A stretch of DNA of 36,880 nt. It comes from AP-16 sp036395835 (GTDB lineage Bacteria; Pseudomonadota; Alphaproteobacteria; Rhizobiales; Xanthobacteraceae). Below, piece after piece: positions 7,835 through 15,519 of this stretch. The position numbers were made by a program, and so were the translations under genes. Every line of letters starts with the position of its first letter. Within the stretch, counting starts at the first letter, position 1. The notes beneath the pieces are model-generated. The model did not search any database, was not told the DNA's origin, and saw nothing but the letters and a program-made list of their open reading frames with translations. The stretch covers positions 1 through 36,880 of the forward strand of contig DASWCW010000151.1 of assembly GCA_036395835.1 (NCBI GenBank). The letters run 5' to 3'.

Positions 7835-8932
7835 ATGAAACTGAAACGCCGTGATTTCCTGAAAGCCGGCGGCGCCGGCTTGGCTTCGAGTGCCATCGCC
7901 GCGCCGGCCGTCGCCCAGTCCGCGCCGCAGCTCAAATGGCGCTGCACGTCGAGCTTTCCCAAGTCGCTCGATACGCTGTTCGGTGGCTCCGAAATATTCG
8001 CCAAGGCGGTGGCGGAAGCCACCGACAACAAGTTCCAGATCCAGGTATTCGCCGCCGGCGAGATCGTGCCCGGCCTGCAGGCGCTCGACGCGGTTTCCAA
8101 CGGCACCGTCGAAATGTGCAACACCGCCGCCTATTACTATTCGGGAAAGGATCCGACCTTCTCGTTCGGAACCGCGGTCCCGTTCGGGCTCAACGCCCGC
8201 ATGCAGCTCGCTTGGCAGCGGTTCGGCGGCGGCATGGAGCTGATGAACGAGCTCTACAAGAAATTCAACGCCTACGGCATACCGGCCGGCAACACCGGCG
8301 CGCAGATGGGCGGCTTCTTCCGCAAGGAGATCAACACGCTGGAAGACCTCAAGGGCCTCAAGATGCGCATCGGCGGCCAAATCGCGGGTCGCGTCATGGG
8401 CAAGCTCGGGGTCGTGCCGCAGCAGCTCGCCGGCGGCGACATCTATCCGGCGCTGGAGAAGGGCACGGTGGACGCCGCCGAATGGGTCGGGCCCTACGAC
8501 GACGAGAAGCTCGGCTTCGTCAAGATCGCCAAGAACTACTATTACCCGGGCTGGTGGGAAGGCGGCGCCCAAGGCAGCAATTTCATCAACCTCGACAAAT
8601 GGAACGAGCTCAACCCAACCTACAAATCGATCATCCGCACCGCCTCGGCTCTGCAGCACGAATGGCAGCTCGCCAAATACGACGCCGAGAATCCCGCGGC
8701 CTTGAAACGGCTGGTGGCGGAGGGCGCGCAGCTGCGACCCTTCCCGCCTGTCGTGATGGACGCCGCGTTCAACGCCGCGATGGAGCTCTATCGCGAAATC
8801 TCCGCCGACAACCCGTTGTTCAAGAAAGTATGGGAGTCGACGATGGCCTTCCGCAACGAGCAATATCTGTGGTGGCAGATCGCGGAATACAGCTTCGATA
8901 CGTTCTCGATCCGCACGCGCGCCAAGACCTGA
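7835..8932 (+). CDS. takP: TRAP transporter substrate-binding protein, TakP-like (copy 1)
   Basis: A 365-residue DctP-family protein (PF03480). The ATG at 7835 follows CTGGAGGGAGA and opens a twin-arginine-like signal (KRRDFLKAGG) ending near APAVAQ. The mature part shows the pattern of Rhodobacter TakP: LKWRCTSSFPKSLDT, FAAGEIVPGLQALDA, GNTGAQMGGFFRKEI, PQQLAGGDIYPALEKG, EWVGPYDDEKLGF and YYPGWWEGG. TakP binds 2-oxo acids such as pyruvate with a sodium ion; the related FcbT1 serves chlorobenzoate. The oxo-acid assignment is therefore plausible, not proven. The gene is third in the TRAP operon and ends in a strong terminator. Its last 58 bases are repeated at 14118-14175 with one mismatch. 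Confidence 0.92.
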   Translation: MKLKRRDFLKAGGAGLASSAIAAPAVAQSAPQLKWRCTSSFPKSLDTLFGGSEIFAKAVAEATDNKFQIQVFAAGEIVPGLQALDAVSNGTVEMCNTAAYYYSGKDPTFSFGTAVPFGLNARMQLAWQRFGGGMELMNELYKKFNAYGIPAGNTGAQMGGFFRKEINTLEDLKGLKMRIGGQIAGRVMGKLGVVPQQLAGGDIYPALEKGTVDAAEWVGPYDDEKLGFVKIAKNYYYPGWWEGGAQGSNFINLDKWNELNPTYKSIIRTASALQHEWQLAKYDAENPAALKRLVAEGAQLRPFPPVVMDAAFNAAMELYREISADNPLFKKVWESTMAFRNEQYLWWQIAEYSFDTFSIRTRAKT

Positions 8933-8966
8933 TCGCCAGCCGAACGGAGCTTGAACCAAAAATCGA

Positions 8967-9002
8967 AACCCCGGGGCCTAGGCCCCGGGGTTCCTTGTTT
9001 TT
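8967..9002 (+). terminator. Strong intrinsic terminator after takP copy 1
   Basis: A perfect 26-base palindrome (arms AACCCCGGGGCC, centre CTAG, 8967-8992) is followed by CCTTG and five T (8998-9002), 34 bases after the takP stop. The symmetry would let it work on either strand, in keeping with a former convergent gene. Confidence 0.8.
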
Positions 9003-9025
9003 GCGGCTTGCGGGATCGCGGCTGG

Positions 9026-9052
9026 TCAGCTGCGGGTGTGGCGGATCATGTA
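9026..9052 (-). pseudogene. 3'-end remnant of a minus-strand TakP-like gene
   Basis: On the minus strand the bases encode YMIRHTRS-stop, identical in DNA (27 bases) to the end of takP copy 2 at 14258-14284. No coding sequence of that family precedes it here: the codons before it read FCVP, and the plus-strand promoter region of the next operon follows. It is a leftover of a convergent takP gene. Confidence 0.7.
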
Positions 9053-9164
9053 GGGCACGCAGAAGGACCGAAACCGTGTGAATCGTCGGCTTAGACTTTC
9101 TGCCCGGTCAAAAGCCTGCTATCGTCCGGCCAGCCAAAAAGCCATGGAATATCACCTCGTGGGC

Positions 9165-9183
9165 TTTGTTAACACAATACAAA
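9165..9183 (+). promoter_or_regulatory. Possible operator upstream of the second TRAP operon
   Basis: An AT-rich inverted repeat, TTTGT-N9-ACAAA, in a GC-rich setting, 37 bases before the ATG at 9221. Its position suits repressor binding over the promoter. GntR-type regulators use similar short arms, but no regulator gene is next to it and the match is weak. Confidence 0.25.
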
Positions 9184-9220
9184 CCGCACGCTGAGCGTGT
9201 CACCATCCAGATGGGAGGAC

Positions 9221-10363
9221 ATGATGACGAGAGCACGATGCGACAGAACCAAGGCGACACGTCGGAAGTTCTTACTTGCCGCCGGCGCGACCGGCGCCGC
9301 CACGATCGCAATGCCGCAGGTGTCGCGGGCTCAGACCACAGTATTGAAGGTGCAGGGGTCCTGGGGTGCGCAGGACATTCTCAACGATTTCGCCAAGGAT
9401 TACGTGGCCAAAATCAACGACATGTCCGGCGCCAGGCTGAAGATCGACTACCTCAACGCCGGCGCCGTGGTGAAGCCGTTCTCGGTGCAGGACGGCGTCC
9501 ATTCCGGCGTACTCGACGGCGCGCATACGGTGCCGGCCTATTGGTACGGCAAGCATCGCGCGGGATCGCTGTTCGGCACCGGCCCGGCCTACGGGTTCAA
9601 CGGCAGTCAATTGCTCGGATGGATCTACTACGGCGGTGGTCAGGCACTTTACGATGAGCTGGTGCAGAAGATCCTCGGGCTCAACATCGTTGGATTCTTT
9701 GCCTTCGCCATGCCGACGCAGCCGCTGGGCTGGTTCAAGAAGGAGCTCAAGGGGCCGGAAGACTTCAAAGGCATGAAATATCGCACGGTCGGTCTCGCCA
9801 CGAACATGTTCCAGGCCATGGGCGCGAGCGTTGCCCAGCTTCCGGGGCCGGAAATCCTGCCGGCCATGGAGCGCGGCGTCATCGAAGCATTCGAGTTCAA
9901 CAACCCGACCTCGGACAGCCGCTTCGGTGCTCAGGACGTCGCCAAATATTACTACATGGGTTCCTACCACCAGGCGTCCGAGACCTTCGAGATCATGTGG
10001 AACAAAGCGAAATTCGAGAGCCTCGCCAAGGACCAGCAGGCGATCCTGCGCATTTCCGCGCAAGCCGCTGCTGCCGACAACGAGTGGAAGGCCTGGGACA
10101 ATTACTCCAAGGACCTCCAAAAGTTGATCGATAAGGACAAGGTCAACGTCAGACGCACCTCGAAGGCGATCTACGACGCTCAGCTCAAGGCCTGGGACCA
10201 AGTCGCCGAGGATCTCACGAAGGACTCCGCGCAGGGTCCGTTCATCAAGCGGGTGCTCGACAGCCAGAGGGAATGGGCCAAGCGCGTCGGCTTCTACTTC
10301 TTCAACAACGAGGCCGATTACAAGACCGCTTACGAGTACCACTTCGGAACGCTCAAGACCTGA
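9221..10363 (+). CDS. dctP: TRAP transporter substrate-binding protein (DctP family, second system)
   Basis: A 380-residue PF03480-type binding protein. The signal is Tat-like (TRRKFLLAAGATGAA) and ends near VSRAQ. The body has VLKVQGSWGAQDILNDFA, the DGAHTVPAYWYGKH segment, LGWFKKELKGPEDFKGMKYR, and a later LPGPEILPAMERGVIEAFEF that corresponds to the DIYPALEKGTIDAAEW segment of TakP. It is clearly a distant paralogue of the three TakP-like proteins, not a copy. GGGAGGA lies just before tandem ATGs at 9221 and 9224; 9224 has the better spacing, and a GTG at 9197 is less likely. It is the first gene of the second TRAP operon. The ligand is unknown; the amidase at the end of the operon suggests an amide or amide-derived acid. 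Confidence 0.9.
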   Translation: MMTRARCDRTKATRRKFLLAAGATGAATIAMPQVSRAQTTVLKVQGSWGAQDILNDFAKDYVAKINDMSGARLKIDYLNAGAVVKPFSVQDGVHSGVLDGAHTVPAYWYGKHRAGSLFGTGPAYGFNGSQLLGWIYYGGGQALYDELVQKILGLNIVGFFAFAMPTQPLGWFKKELKGPEDFKGMKYRTVGLATNMFQAMGASVAQLPGPEILPAMERGVIEAFEFNNPTSDSRFGAQDVAKYYYMGSYHQASETFEIMWNKAKFESLAKDQQAILRISAQAAAADNEWKAWDNYSKDLQKLIDKDKVNVRRTSKAIYDAQLKAWDQVAEDLTKDSAQGPFIKRVLDSQREWAKRVGFYFFNNEADYKTAYEYHFGTLKT

Positions 10364-10376
10364 GCGCGATCGGCTG

Positions 10377-10410
10377 ACATGCCGGGGAGGCGCTCGCGTC
10401 CCCGGCATGT
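10377..10410 (+). terminator. Intra-operon hairpin after the second binding protein gene
   Basis: A perfect 12-bp stem (ACATGCCGGGGA with TCCCCGGCATGT) around a 10-base loop, 13 bases after the stop codon and 37 bases before the next start. Only TTCT follows, so read-through is likely. It probably raises the ratio of binding protein to permease by attenuation and 3'-end protection. Confidence 0.65.
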
Positions 10411-10446
10411 TTCTGGGATATAGCATCCCGTGGGGCGGGGGATTCC

Positions 10447-11055
10447 TTGGAAAGCTTTCTGTTCTTCATCGATCGGCTGAGCGCTGGTGTCGGCAAGGCG
10501 TTTGGCTGGTGCATCGTCGTGATGACAGTCGGCACCAGCTACGAAGTGTTCATGCGCTACCTGCTGCGCGCCCCGACCGACTGGGCGTTCGACGTCGCCT
10601 ATTGCATGTACGGCGCCCTGTTCATGATGGCAGGCGCGTATACGCTGTCGCGCAACGGCCATGTTCGCGGCGACGTCATTTTCCGGCTGTGGCCGTTCCG
10701 GGTGCAGGCGGTCATCGAACTCGTGCTGTATTTCATTTTCTTTTTTCCGGGGTTCGGCGCGCTGTTCTGGTGGGGGCTGCCTTACGCGCAGAGCTCGTTT
10801 CGCATGCGCGAAGTCACGATCTACAGTCCTGCCGGTCTGCCGATCTGGCCGCTCAAGATGCTCATCCCGCTGGGCGCGGCATTCATGCTGATCCAGGGCG
10901 TGGCCGAGGTGATCCGCTGCGTGATCTGTCTGCGGCAAGGGCGATGGCCGCAGCGGCTGCATGACGTCGAAGAGATGGAATCCGCGATCCTGGCCGAAGC
11001 CGCGGACCGCAAGCGGATCGAGGCGGAGCTGCACATCGGGGGAGCGGCTCAATGA
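10447..11055 (+). CDS. dctQ: TRAP transporter small permease (DctQ family, second system)
   Basis: A 202-residue protein with four hydrophobic segments (about 5-32, 50-68, 88-115 and 133-155) and typical DctQ features: EVFMRYLLRAPTDWAFDVA, then LSRNGHVRGDVIFR. It ends in a charged tail with a probable coiled helix (AILAEAADRKRIEAE). The start is a TTG at 10447 preceded by a run of G (GGGGCGGGGG); the next in-frame ATG falls inside the first membrane segment and would delete half of it. The stop overlaps the large-permease ATG by four bases, so the two are translationally coupled. Confidence 0.88.
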   Translation: MESFLFFIDRLSAGVGKAFGWCIVVMTVGTSYEVFMRYLLRAPTDWAFDVAYCMYGALFMMAGAYTLSRNGHVRGDVIFRLWPFRVQAVIELVLYFIFFFPGFGALFWWGLPYAQSSFRMREVTIYSPAGLPIWPLKMLIPLGAAFMLIQGVAEVIRCVICLRQGRWPQRLHDVEEMESAILAEAADRKRIEAELHIGGAAQ

Positions 11056-12380
11056 TGTTCACCAATCCCGAAATCGGGATGATTCAGCTCGGCGCCTTCA
11101 TTTTCGTCATCCTGCTGGGCTTCCCGATCGCGTTCACCCTGGTCGCGATGGGGATCTTTTTCGGCTATTACGCGATGGGGACGCGGGTATTCGATCTGCT
11201 GGTCACCAACACCGCCGACGTGATGCAGAACGACGTGCTCACCGCGGTGCCGCTGTTCCTGTTCATGGGTTACGTCGTCGAACGCTCGAACATCCTCGAC
11301 CGACTGTTCTTCTCGATACAAATGGCGGCGCGGAACGTTCCGGCCTCGCTTGCGGTGGCGACGCTCGTCACCTGCGCGTTGTTCGCGACCGCGACCGGTA
11401 TCGTCGGCGCCGTCGTCACGTTGATGGGCCTGCTGGCTTTTCCGGCGATGCTGCGCGCGGGCTACAACACCGAGCTCGCAGCGGGCGTGGTCTGCGCGGG
11501 CGGCTGTCTCGGCATCATGATTCCGCCGAGCGTCCTCTTGATTCTGTACGGGGCCACGACGGCCACTTCGGTGGTCCAACTTTATGCCGCCGCGTTCCTG
11601 CCGGGTTTCCTTCTCGCCGGCCTGTACGTCGTCTATGTCGTGGTCCGGGCGATCATCAATCCCAGTCTCGCGCCCAAGCCGAAGGAGCTCGACCGGAAAA
11701 TTCCGTTTTTTGAAGTGTTCTATGCACTCGCAACCTCGTTCTTTCCCCTGGCGATCCTGATCCTCTCGGTTCTCGGCGCTATCCTGTTCGGCCTAGCGAC
11801 GCCGTCAGAGGCCGCGGCGGTCGGCGCGCTGGGTTCAGTGCTGCTCGCGGCTGCTTACAACTCGCTTACGTTCGTGCGCTTGAAGGAAGCCGTATATCTC
11901 ACCGCCCGCACTTCGGCGATGGTCTGCTTCCTTTTCATCGGCTCCTGGACGTTCTCGTCGGTGTTTTCCTATCTCGGCGGGCACGAGGTGATCGAGCGCT
12001 GGGTGCTCGCGGCGCACCTCAACTCGGTGACCTTCCTGATCGTCGCCCAGGTCATCATCTTCCTGCTCGGCTGGCCGCTGGAATGGACGGAGATCATCAT
12101 CATCTTCGTGCCGATTTTCCTGCCGCTGCTGAAGACGTTCCAGATCGACCCGATCCTGTTCGGCATCCTGGTCGCGCTGAACATCCAGACCTCATTCAAT
12201 ACCCCGCCGATGGCGATGGCGGCCTATTATCTCAAGGGCGTGGCTCCGCCGCACGTGCGCTTGACGCAGATCTTCGCCGGCGCCTTGCCGTTCGTCTTCA
12301 TGGTTTTCCTGTCGATGACACTGGTTTATATTTTCCCGCAGATAGCACTCTGGCTGCCCGGCCTGCTCTACGGGAAATAG
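11052..12380 (+). CDS. dctM: TRAP transporter large permease (DctM family, second system)
   Basis: A 442-residue DctM subunit of ordinary length. The order of motifs is as expected: LGFPIAFTLVAMGIFFGYYA, LTAVPLFLFMGYVVERSNIL, TGIVGAVVTLMGLLAFPAML, GCLGIMIPPSVLLILYG, ATPSEAAAVGALG, then the second-half LEWTEIIIIFVPIFLPLL and NIQTSFNTPPMAMAAYYLKG. It is coupled to the small permease by a four-base overlap and is followed after two bases by the amidase start. The complex would be a Na+- or H+-driven importer for the ligand of the binding protein at 9221. Confidence 0.92.
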   Translation: MMFTNPEIGMIQLGAFIFVILLGFPIAFTLVAMGIFFGYYAMGTRVFDLLVTNTADVMQNDVLTAVPLFLFMGYVVERSNILDRLFFSIQMAARNVPASLAVATLVTCALFATATGIVGAVVTLMGLLAFPAMLRAGYNTELAAGVVCAGGCLGIMIPPSVLLILYGATTATSVVQLYAAAFLPGFLLAGLYVVYVVVRAIINPSLAPKPKELDRKIPFFEVFYALATSFFPLAILILSVLGAILFGLATPSEAAAVGALGSVLLAAAYNSLTFVRLKEAVYLTARTSAMVCFLFIGSWTFSSVFSYLGGHEVIERWVLAAHLNSVTFLIVAQVIIFLLGWPLEWTEIIIIFVPIFLPLLKTFQIDPILFGILVALNIQTSFNTPPMAMAAYYLKGVAPPHVRLTQIFAGALPFVFMVFLSMTLVYIFPQIALWLPGLLYGK

Positions 12381-12382
12381 CC

Positions 12383-13753
12383 TTGTCCGCCGACGAATTC
12401 GCCAGCCTCACCGCAACCGAAGCGGCAGCCGAGATCGCGCGCGGCGCAATTTCGGCGGAGGAATATACGCGTGCCTGCCTCGACCGCATTGCGACGGTCG
12501 ACAAGGAGATTTCGGCTTTCGCCCATCTCGATCCGGAGCACGCGCTAGCCCAGGCGCGCGCGCTCGATGAGCGCCGGCGCAACGGCAAGCCGACCGGACC
12601 GCTGAACGGCATTCCGGTCGGCATCAAGGACATCATCGATACGGAGGATTATCCGACCGAGCACGGCTCGCCGATCTTTTCCGGCCGGCGGCCTCGACGC
12701 GACGCAACCATCGTCGCGCGATTGCGAAGCGCGGGCGCCGTCATCCTCGGCAAGACCGTCACCACGGAATTCGCTTTCTATCATTCCGGCCCGACGCGCA
12801 ATCCGCGAGATCTCGAGCACACGCCCGGTGGTTCCTCGTCGGGCTCCGCTGCGGCCGTCGCGGCCGGCATGGTGCCGCTCGCGCTCGGCACCCAAACCAA
12901 TGGTTCGGTGATCCGGCCGGCCGCCTTCTGCGGCGTATTCGGCTGCAAGCCGAGTCACGGGTCCATCTCTCGATCGGGAATGCTCGCGCATTCGCGGCTG
13001 CTCGATCAGCCCGGCGTGTTCGCGCGCACGCTGGAAGATACCGCACTTTTGCTCGAGGTGATCGTCGGCCATGATCCCGAGGATCCCGACACCGAGCCGG
13101 CCGCGGCGCCAGCATTTCGTAAGATCCTTGTCGAGGCCCCGCCGTTGCCGCCCCGATTCGCGTTCATGCGCAGTCCGATCTGGGACGAGGCCACTGCGGA
13201 TTCGAGGCAGGCCTTGGAAAGCCTGGTCGAGCATCTTGGCGAACGCGTCGACACCGTCGAGCTGCCGCAGACATTTGCCGAAGCCTGGCGCGACCACCGC
13301 ACGATCATGGCCGCGGATATGGCGCATCGGCATTCCGCGATCGTCGAGCGCGCCGGCGACACCGCAAGCCGGGCGTTGCGCGATTTCCTGGCGGAAGGCC
13401 GCGCCATTGCCGCGGTCGATTATTTCGCTGCGAGCGACGACGCGAGGGCCCTGGGGCAGGTCCTTGCCAAATATTTCGACCTCTACGACGCGATTCTCAC
13501 CCCGGCTGCGCCCGGCGTTGCGCCTAGGGGCCTCGCATCGACGGGCGATCCGGCTTTCTGCTCTCTGTGGACCCTGCTGGGGCTGCCGGCTCTGTCGCTC
13601 CCGATCCTGGAGGGCGAGCACGGCCTGCCGCTCGGCGTGCAGCTCGTCGGAGCGCCGGGCGACGATGCGCGGCTGCTGCGCACGGCACGATTCCTGCTCG
13701 GCACGCTATCGGGAAAACGCACCGGACGGCGACCTCGCAAAGGGAGCCGATAG
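12383..13753 (+). CDS. Amidase (amidase signature family)
   Basis: 456 residues from a TTG at 12383, two bases after the permease stop, so it belongs to the TRAP operon. The catalytic triad of the family can be placed: Lys82 in GIPVGIKDIID, Ser151 in the PGGSSSGSAAA segment, and Ser175 in TQTNGSVIRPA. The 24-residue spacing between the two serines is the same as in fatty-acid amide hydrolase. The usual GGS before the nucleophile is NGS here. Family members hydrolyse an amide to a carboxylate and ammonia. The gene position suggests it acts on the compound imported by the transporter. No signal peptide is seen, so it is cytosolic. An upstream ATG in the same frame exists, but it lies deep inside the permease gene. 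Confidence 0.9.
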   Translation: MSADEFASLTATEAAAEIARGAISAEEYTRACLDRIATVDKEISAFAHLDPEHALAQARALDERRRNGKPTGPLNGIPVGIKDIIDTEDYPTEHGSPIFSGRRPRRDATIVARLRSAGAVILGKTVTTEFAFYHSGPTRNPRDLEHTPGGSSSGSAAAVAAGMVPLALGTQTNGSVIRPAAFCGVFGCKPSHGSISRSGMLAHSRLLDQPGVFARTLEDTALLLEVIVGHDPEDPDTEPAAAPAFRKILVEAPPLPPRFAFMRSPIWDEATADSRQALESLVEHLGERVDTVELPQTFAEAWRDHRTIMAADMAHRHSAIVERAGDTASRALRDFLAEGRAIAAVDYFAASDDARALGQVLAKYFDLYDAILTPAAPGVAPRGLASTGDPAFCSLWTLLGLPALSLPILEGEHGLPLGVQLVGAPGDDARLLRTARFLLGTLSGKRTGRRPRKGSR

Positions 13754-13759
13754 CCGCGA

Positions 13760-13945
13760 TCAGTCGGAGGGCGGGGCGCGACCCAGGACCGGTCCCAGCG
13801 CATCGGTCCAATAGGCCCACGCCATCAGGACGATGCCGACGAGCACGACGATCCAAAGCGATGATTCGTTGAGCTTGACCGCGATCAGTAGCAGAAAGGT
13901 GATCATCAGCGCCGCGCCGATGAAACCAGTCACTGCGTCCGACAT
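13760..13945 (-). CDS. Small membrane protein, 61 aa
   Basis: Starts MSDAVTGFIGAALMITFLLL and has two hydrophobic segments (about residues 7-24 and 31-48) separated by a short polar turn (KLNESS). GGAGAG precedes the ATG at 13945, which I prefer to the ATG at 13975. I know no function for it. It is convergent with the amidase (6 bases between stop codons) and sits inside the region bounded by the duplicated takP junction. Confidence 0.6.
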   Translation of the reverse strand: MSDAVTGFIGAALMITFLLLIAVKLNESSLWIVVLVGIVLMAWAYWTDALGPVLGRAPPSD

Positions 13946-14109
13946 GAAGCTCTCCAAACCGGGACCCGAGTTCATCCTAGCGCGGCTTTCTCCGAAGCGC
14001 TACCTCGATATTGCCTCACCGGCAGCCGCTTCGGAGTGTGCGCCGCGCCGGGTCACCGCCTCATCATCAGGTCGGGCAGCAAGGTCACGGTGCCAAAAAT
14101 TGGATCTTC

Positions 14110-14170
14110 GCTGGAGGTCGCAGAATACAGCTTCGATACGTTCTCGATCCGCACGCGCGCCAAGACCTGA
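14110..14170 (+). pseudogene. 3'-end remnant of a plus-strand TakP-like gene
   Basis: Codons 14117-14170 read VAEYSFDTFSIRTRAKT-stop, the same C-terminus as takP copy 1 (8932). A few bases upstream still match with an indel (TGGAGGTCGC against TGGCAGATCGC), then similarity ends. The sequence before it (13946-14109) has no coding signal. It is a broken gene end. Confidence 0.75.
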
Positions 14171-14284
14171 TCGCCGCTACGAAGCGGATCTTGAAAACGG
14201 AACCCCGGGGTCGGCGCCCCGGGGTTCTGCGCTTTCGCTGCTCGCGCGCTGCGTCGATCAGCTGCGGGTGTGGCGGATCATGTA
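14118..14284. repeat. Duplicated takP-terminator-takP junction, copy B
   Basis: The partner of 8880-9052. Here the minus-strand gene (takP copy 2) is intact and the plus-strand gene is the scrap, the reverse of copy A. The hairpin between them is conserved in shape only. Confidence 0.8.
14200..14227 (-). terminator. Intrinsic terminator after takP copy 2
   Basis: GAACCCCGGGG and CCCCGGGGTTC (11-bp stem, 6-base loop) lie 30 bases after the takP copy 2 stop. On the minus strand the stem is followed by CGTTTTC. It corresponds to the terminator at 8967-9002 in the other copy of the junction. Confidence 0.65.
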
Positions 14285-15343
14285 ATTGTCGTTGTTGTAC
14301 TCGGCCACCGACCACCACAGATATTCCTCGTTGCGGAAATCGCGGATCGATTCCCAGATCTTCTTGAACATCGGGTTCGTGGCCGAGACCTCATCGTAGA
14401 CCTCGTTGGCGGCCTTGAAGCAGGCATCCATGACAGGCTGCGGGAACGGCCGCAGTTGCGTCTTCTCGGCGACGAGGCGGCGCAACGCGGCCGGGTTGAC
14501 GGCGTCGTATTTCGCCTGCATCCACACGTTGGTCATGTCGGCGGCGGTGCGCACGATCGACTTGTAGGTGGCGTTGAGCGAGTTCCACTTTTCGAGATTG
14601 AAGAACAGCGATGCCTGGGTGCCGCCTTCCCACCAGCCCGGATAATAGTAATACGGCGCGACCTTGTAGAACCCGAGCTTCTCGTCGTCGTAGGGGCCGA
14701 CCCATTCGGCGGCGTCGATGGTGCCCTTTTCCAGCGCCGGGTAGATGTCGCCGCCGGCGAGCTGCTGCGGCACGCACCCGAGCTTCTGCAGCACCCGGCC
14801 GGCGTAACCGCCGATGCGCATCTTGAGGCCGTTGAAATCGCTCGTCTCCTTGATCTCCTTGCGGAACCAGCCGCCCATCTGGCAGCCGGTGTTGCCGGCC
14901 GGAAGCGAGTAGATGCTGTACTTCTTATAGAACTCGTTGGTCAGGTCGATGCCGCCGCCGAAATACATCCAGGCATTCTGCATGCGGGCGTTGAGTCCGA
15001 ACGGGACCGCGCAGGGCAGCGCGAAAGTCGGATCCTTGCCGACGTAATAATAGGAGGCGGTGTGGCACGCCTCGACCGTGCCGTTGGTCACCGCATCCGC
15101 CGCCTGCAGCCCGGGAACGATCTCGCCGGCCGCGAACACCTGGATCTGGAACTTGTTCTCGGTCGCCTCGGCGACGGCCTTGGCGAAGATCTCGGCGGCG
15201 CCGTACAGCGTGTCGAGCGATTTCGGAAAGCTCGACGTGCACCGCCATTTGAGCTCCGGCATGGACTGGGCGATCGCCGGCTTGGCAATCGCCGCGGCGG
15301 CAAATCCGCCGCTGGCCGCTTTGAGCACATCGCGACGTTTCAT
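14258..15343 (-). CDS. takP: TRAP transporter substrate-binding protein, TakP-like (copy 2)
   Basis: A 361-residue DctP-family protein starting MKRRDVLKAASGG, with a signal ending near KPAIAQS and a GGAGGAATTCT ribosome site. It has the same TakP pattern as copy 1: WRCTSSFPKSLDT, AAGEIVPGLQAADA, GGWFRKEI, GGYAGRVLQKLG, PQQLAGGDIYPALEKG, EWVGPYDDEKLGFYKV and YYPGWWEGG. No permease is encoded beside it on the minus strand. It therefore probably delivers to the TakQM-like permease at 5412-7719 or to one elsewhere. Two TakP-like genes in a row (copies 2 and 3) point to ligand diversification by duplication. Confidence 0.92.
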   Translation of the reverse strand: MKRRDVLKAASGGFAAAAIAKPAIAQSMPELKWRCTSSFPKSLDTLYGAAEIFAKAVAEATENKFQIQVFAAGEIVPGLQAADAVTNGTVEACHTASYYYVGKDPTFALPCAVPFGLNARMQNAWMYFGGGIDLTNEFYKKYSIYSLPAGNTGCQMGGWFRKEIKETSDFNGLKMRIGGYAGRVLQKLGCVPQQLAGGDIYPALEKGTIDAAEWVGPYDDEKLGFYKVAPYYYYPGWWEGGTQASLFFNLEKWNSLNATYKSIVRTAADMTNVWMQAKYDAVNPAALRRLVAEKTQLRPFPQPVMDACFKAANEVYDEVSATNPMFKKIWESIRDFRNEEYLWWSVAEYNNDNYMIRHTRS

Positions 15344-15519
15344 AGAATTCCTCCATTCTCAGCATGCAGGCATCCGATCTTGCATCGGACACAAAACCCC
15401 CGGCTCGAGGCGGAGGCCGATCCCGGGAGTAGGCCGGCATCGGAAGTTCCTGGTCGCGACGAGACGGTCGCGATTGCCGGCGATCGTGGAATCCGTTTCG
15501 CGGTCCCGGAATCTCCACA

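Larger units (their letters stand above)
8880..9052. repeat. Duplicated takP-terminator-takP junction, copy A
   Basis: This segment has three parts: the last codons of takP copy 1 (8880-8937), a palindromic terminator, and the last codons of a minus-strand takP (9026-9052). The same order recurs at 14118-14284. The left block matches 57 of 58 bases and the right block 27 of 27. The middle keeps the hairpin but differs in sequence. The two copies lie 5,238 bases apart and bracket the second TRAP system and the amidase. Confidence 0.8.

Noticed and set aside
7586..8959. Long open frame opposite takP copy 1, and similar long opposite-strand frames (for example 6007-8124, 31622-34081, 18025-19368)
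   Set aside because: These mirror well-supported genes in GC-rich DNA, have low-complexity His/Arg/Asp-rich translations and no ribosome sites.
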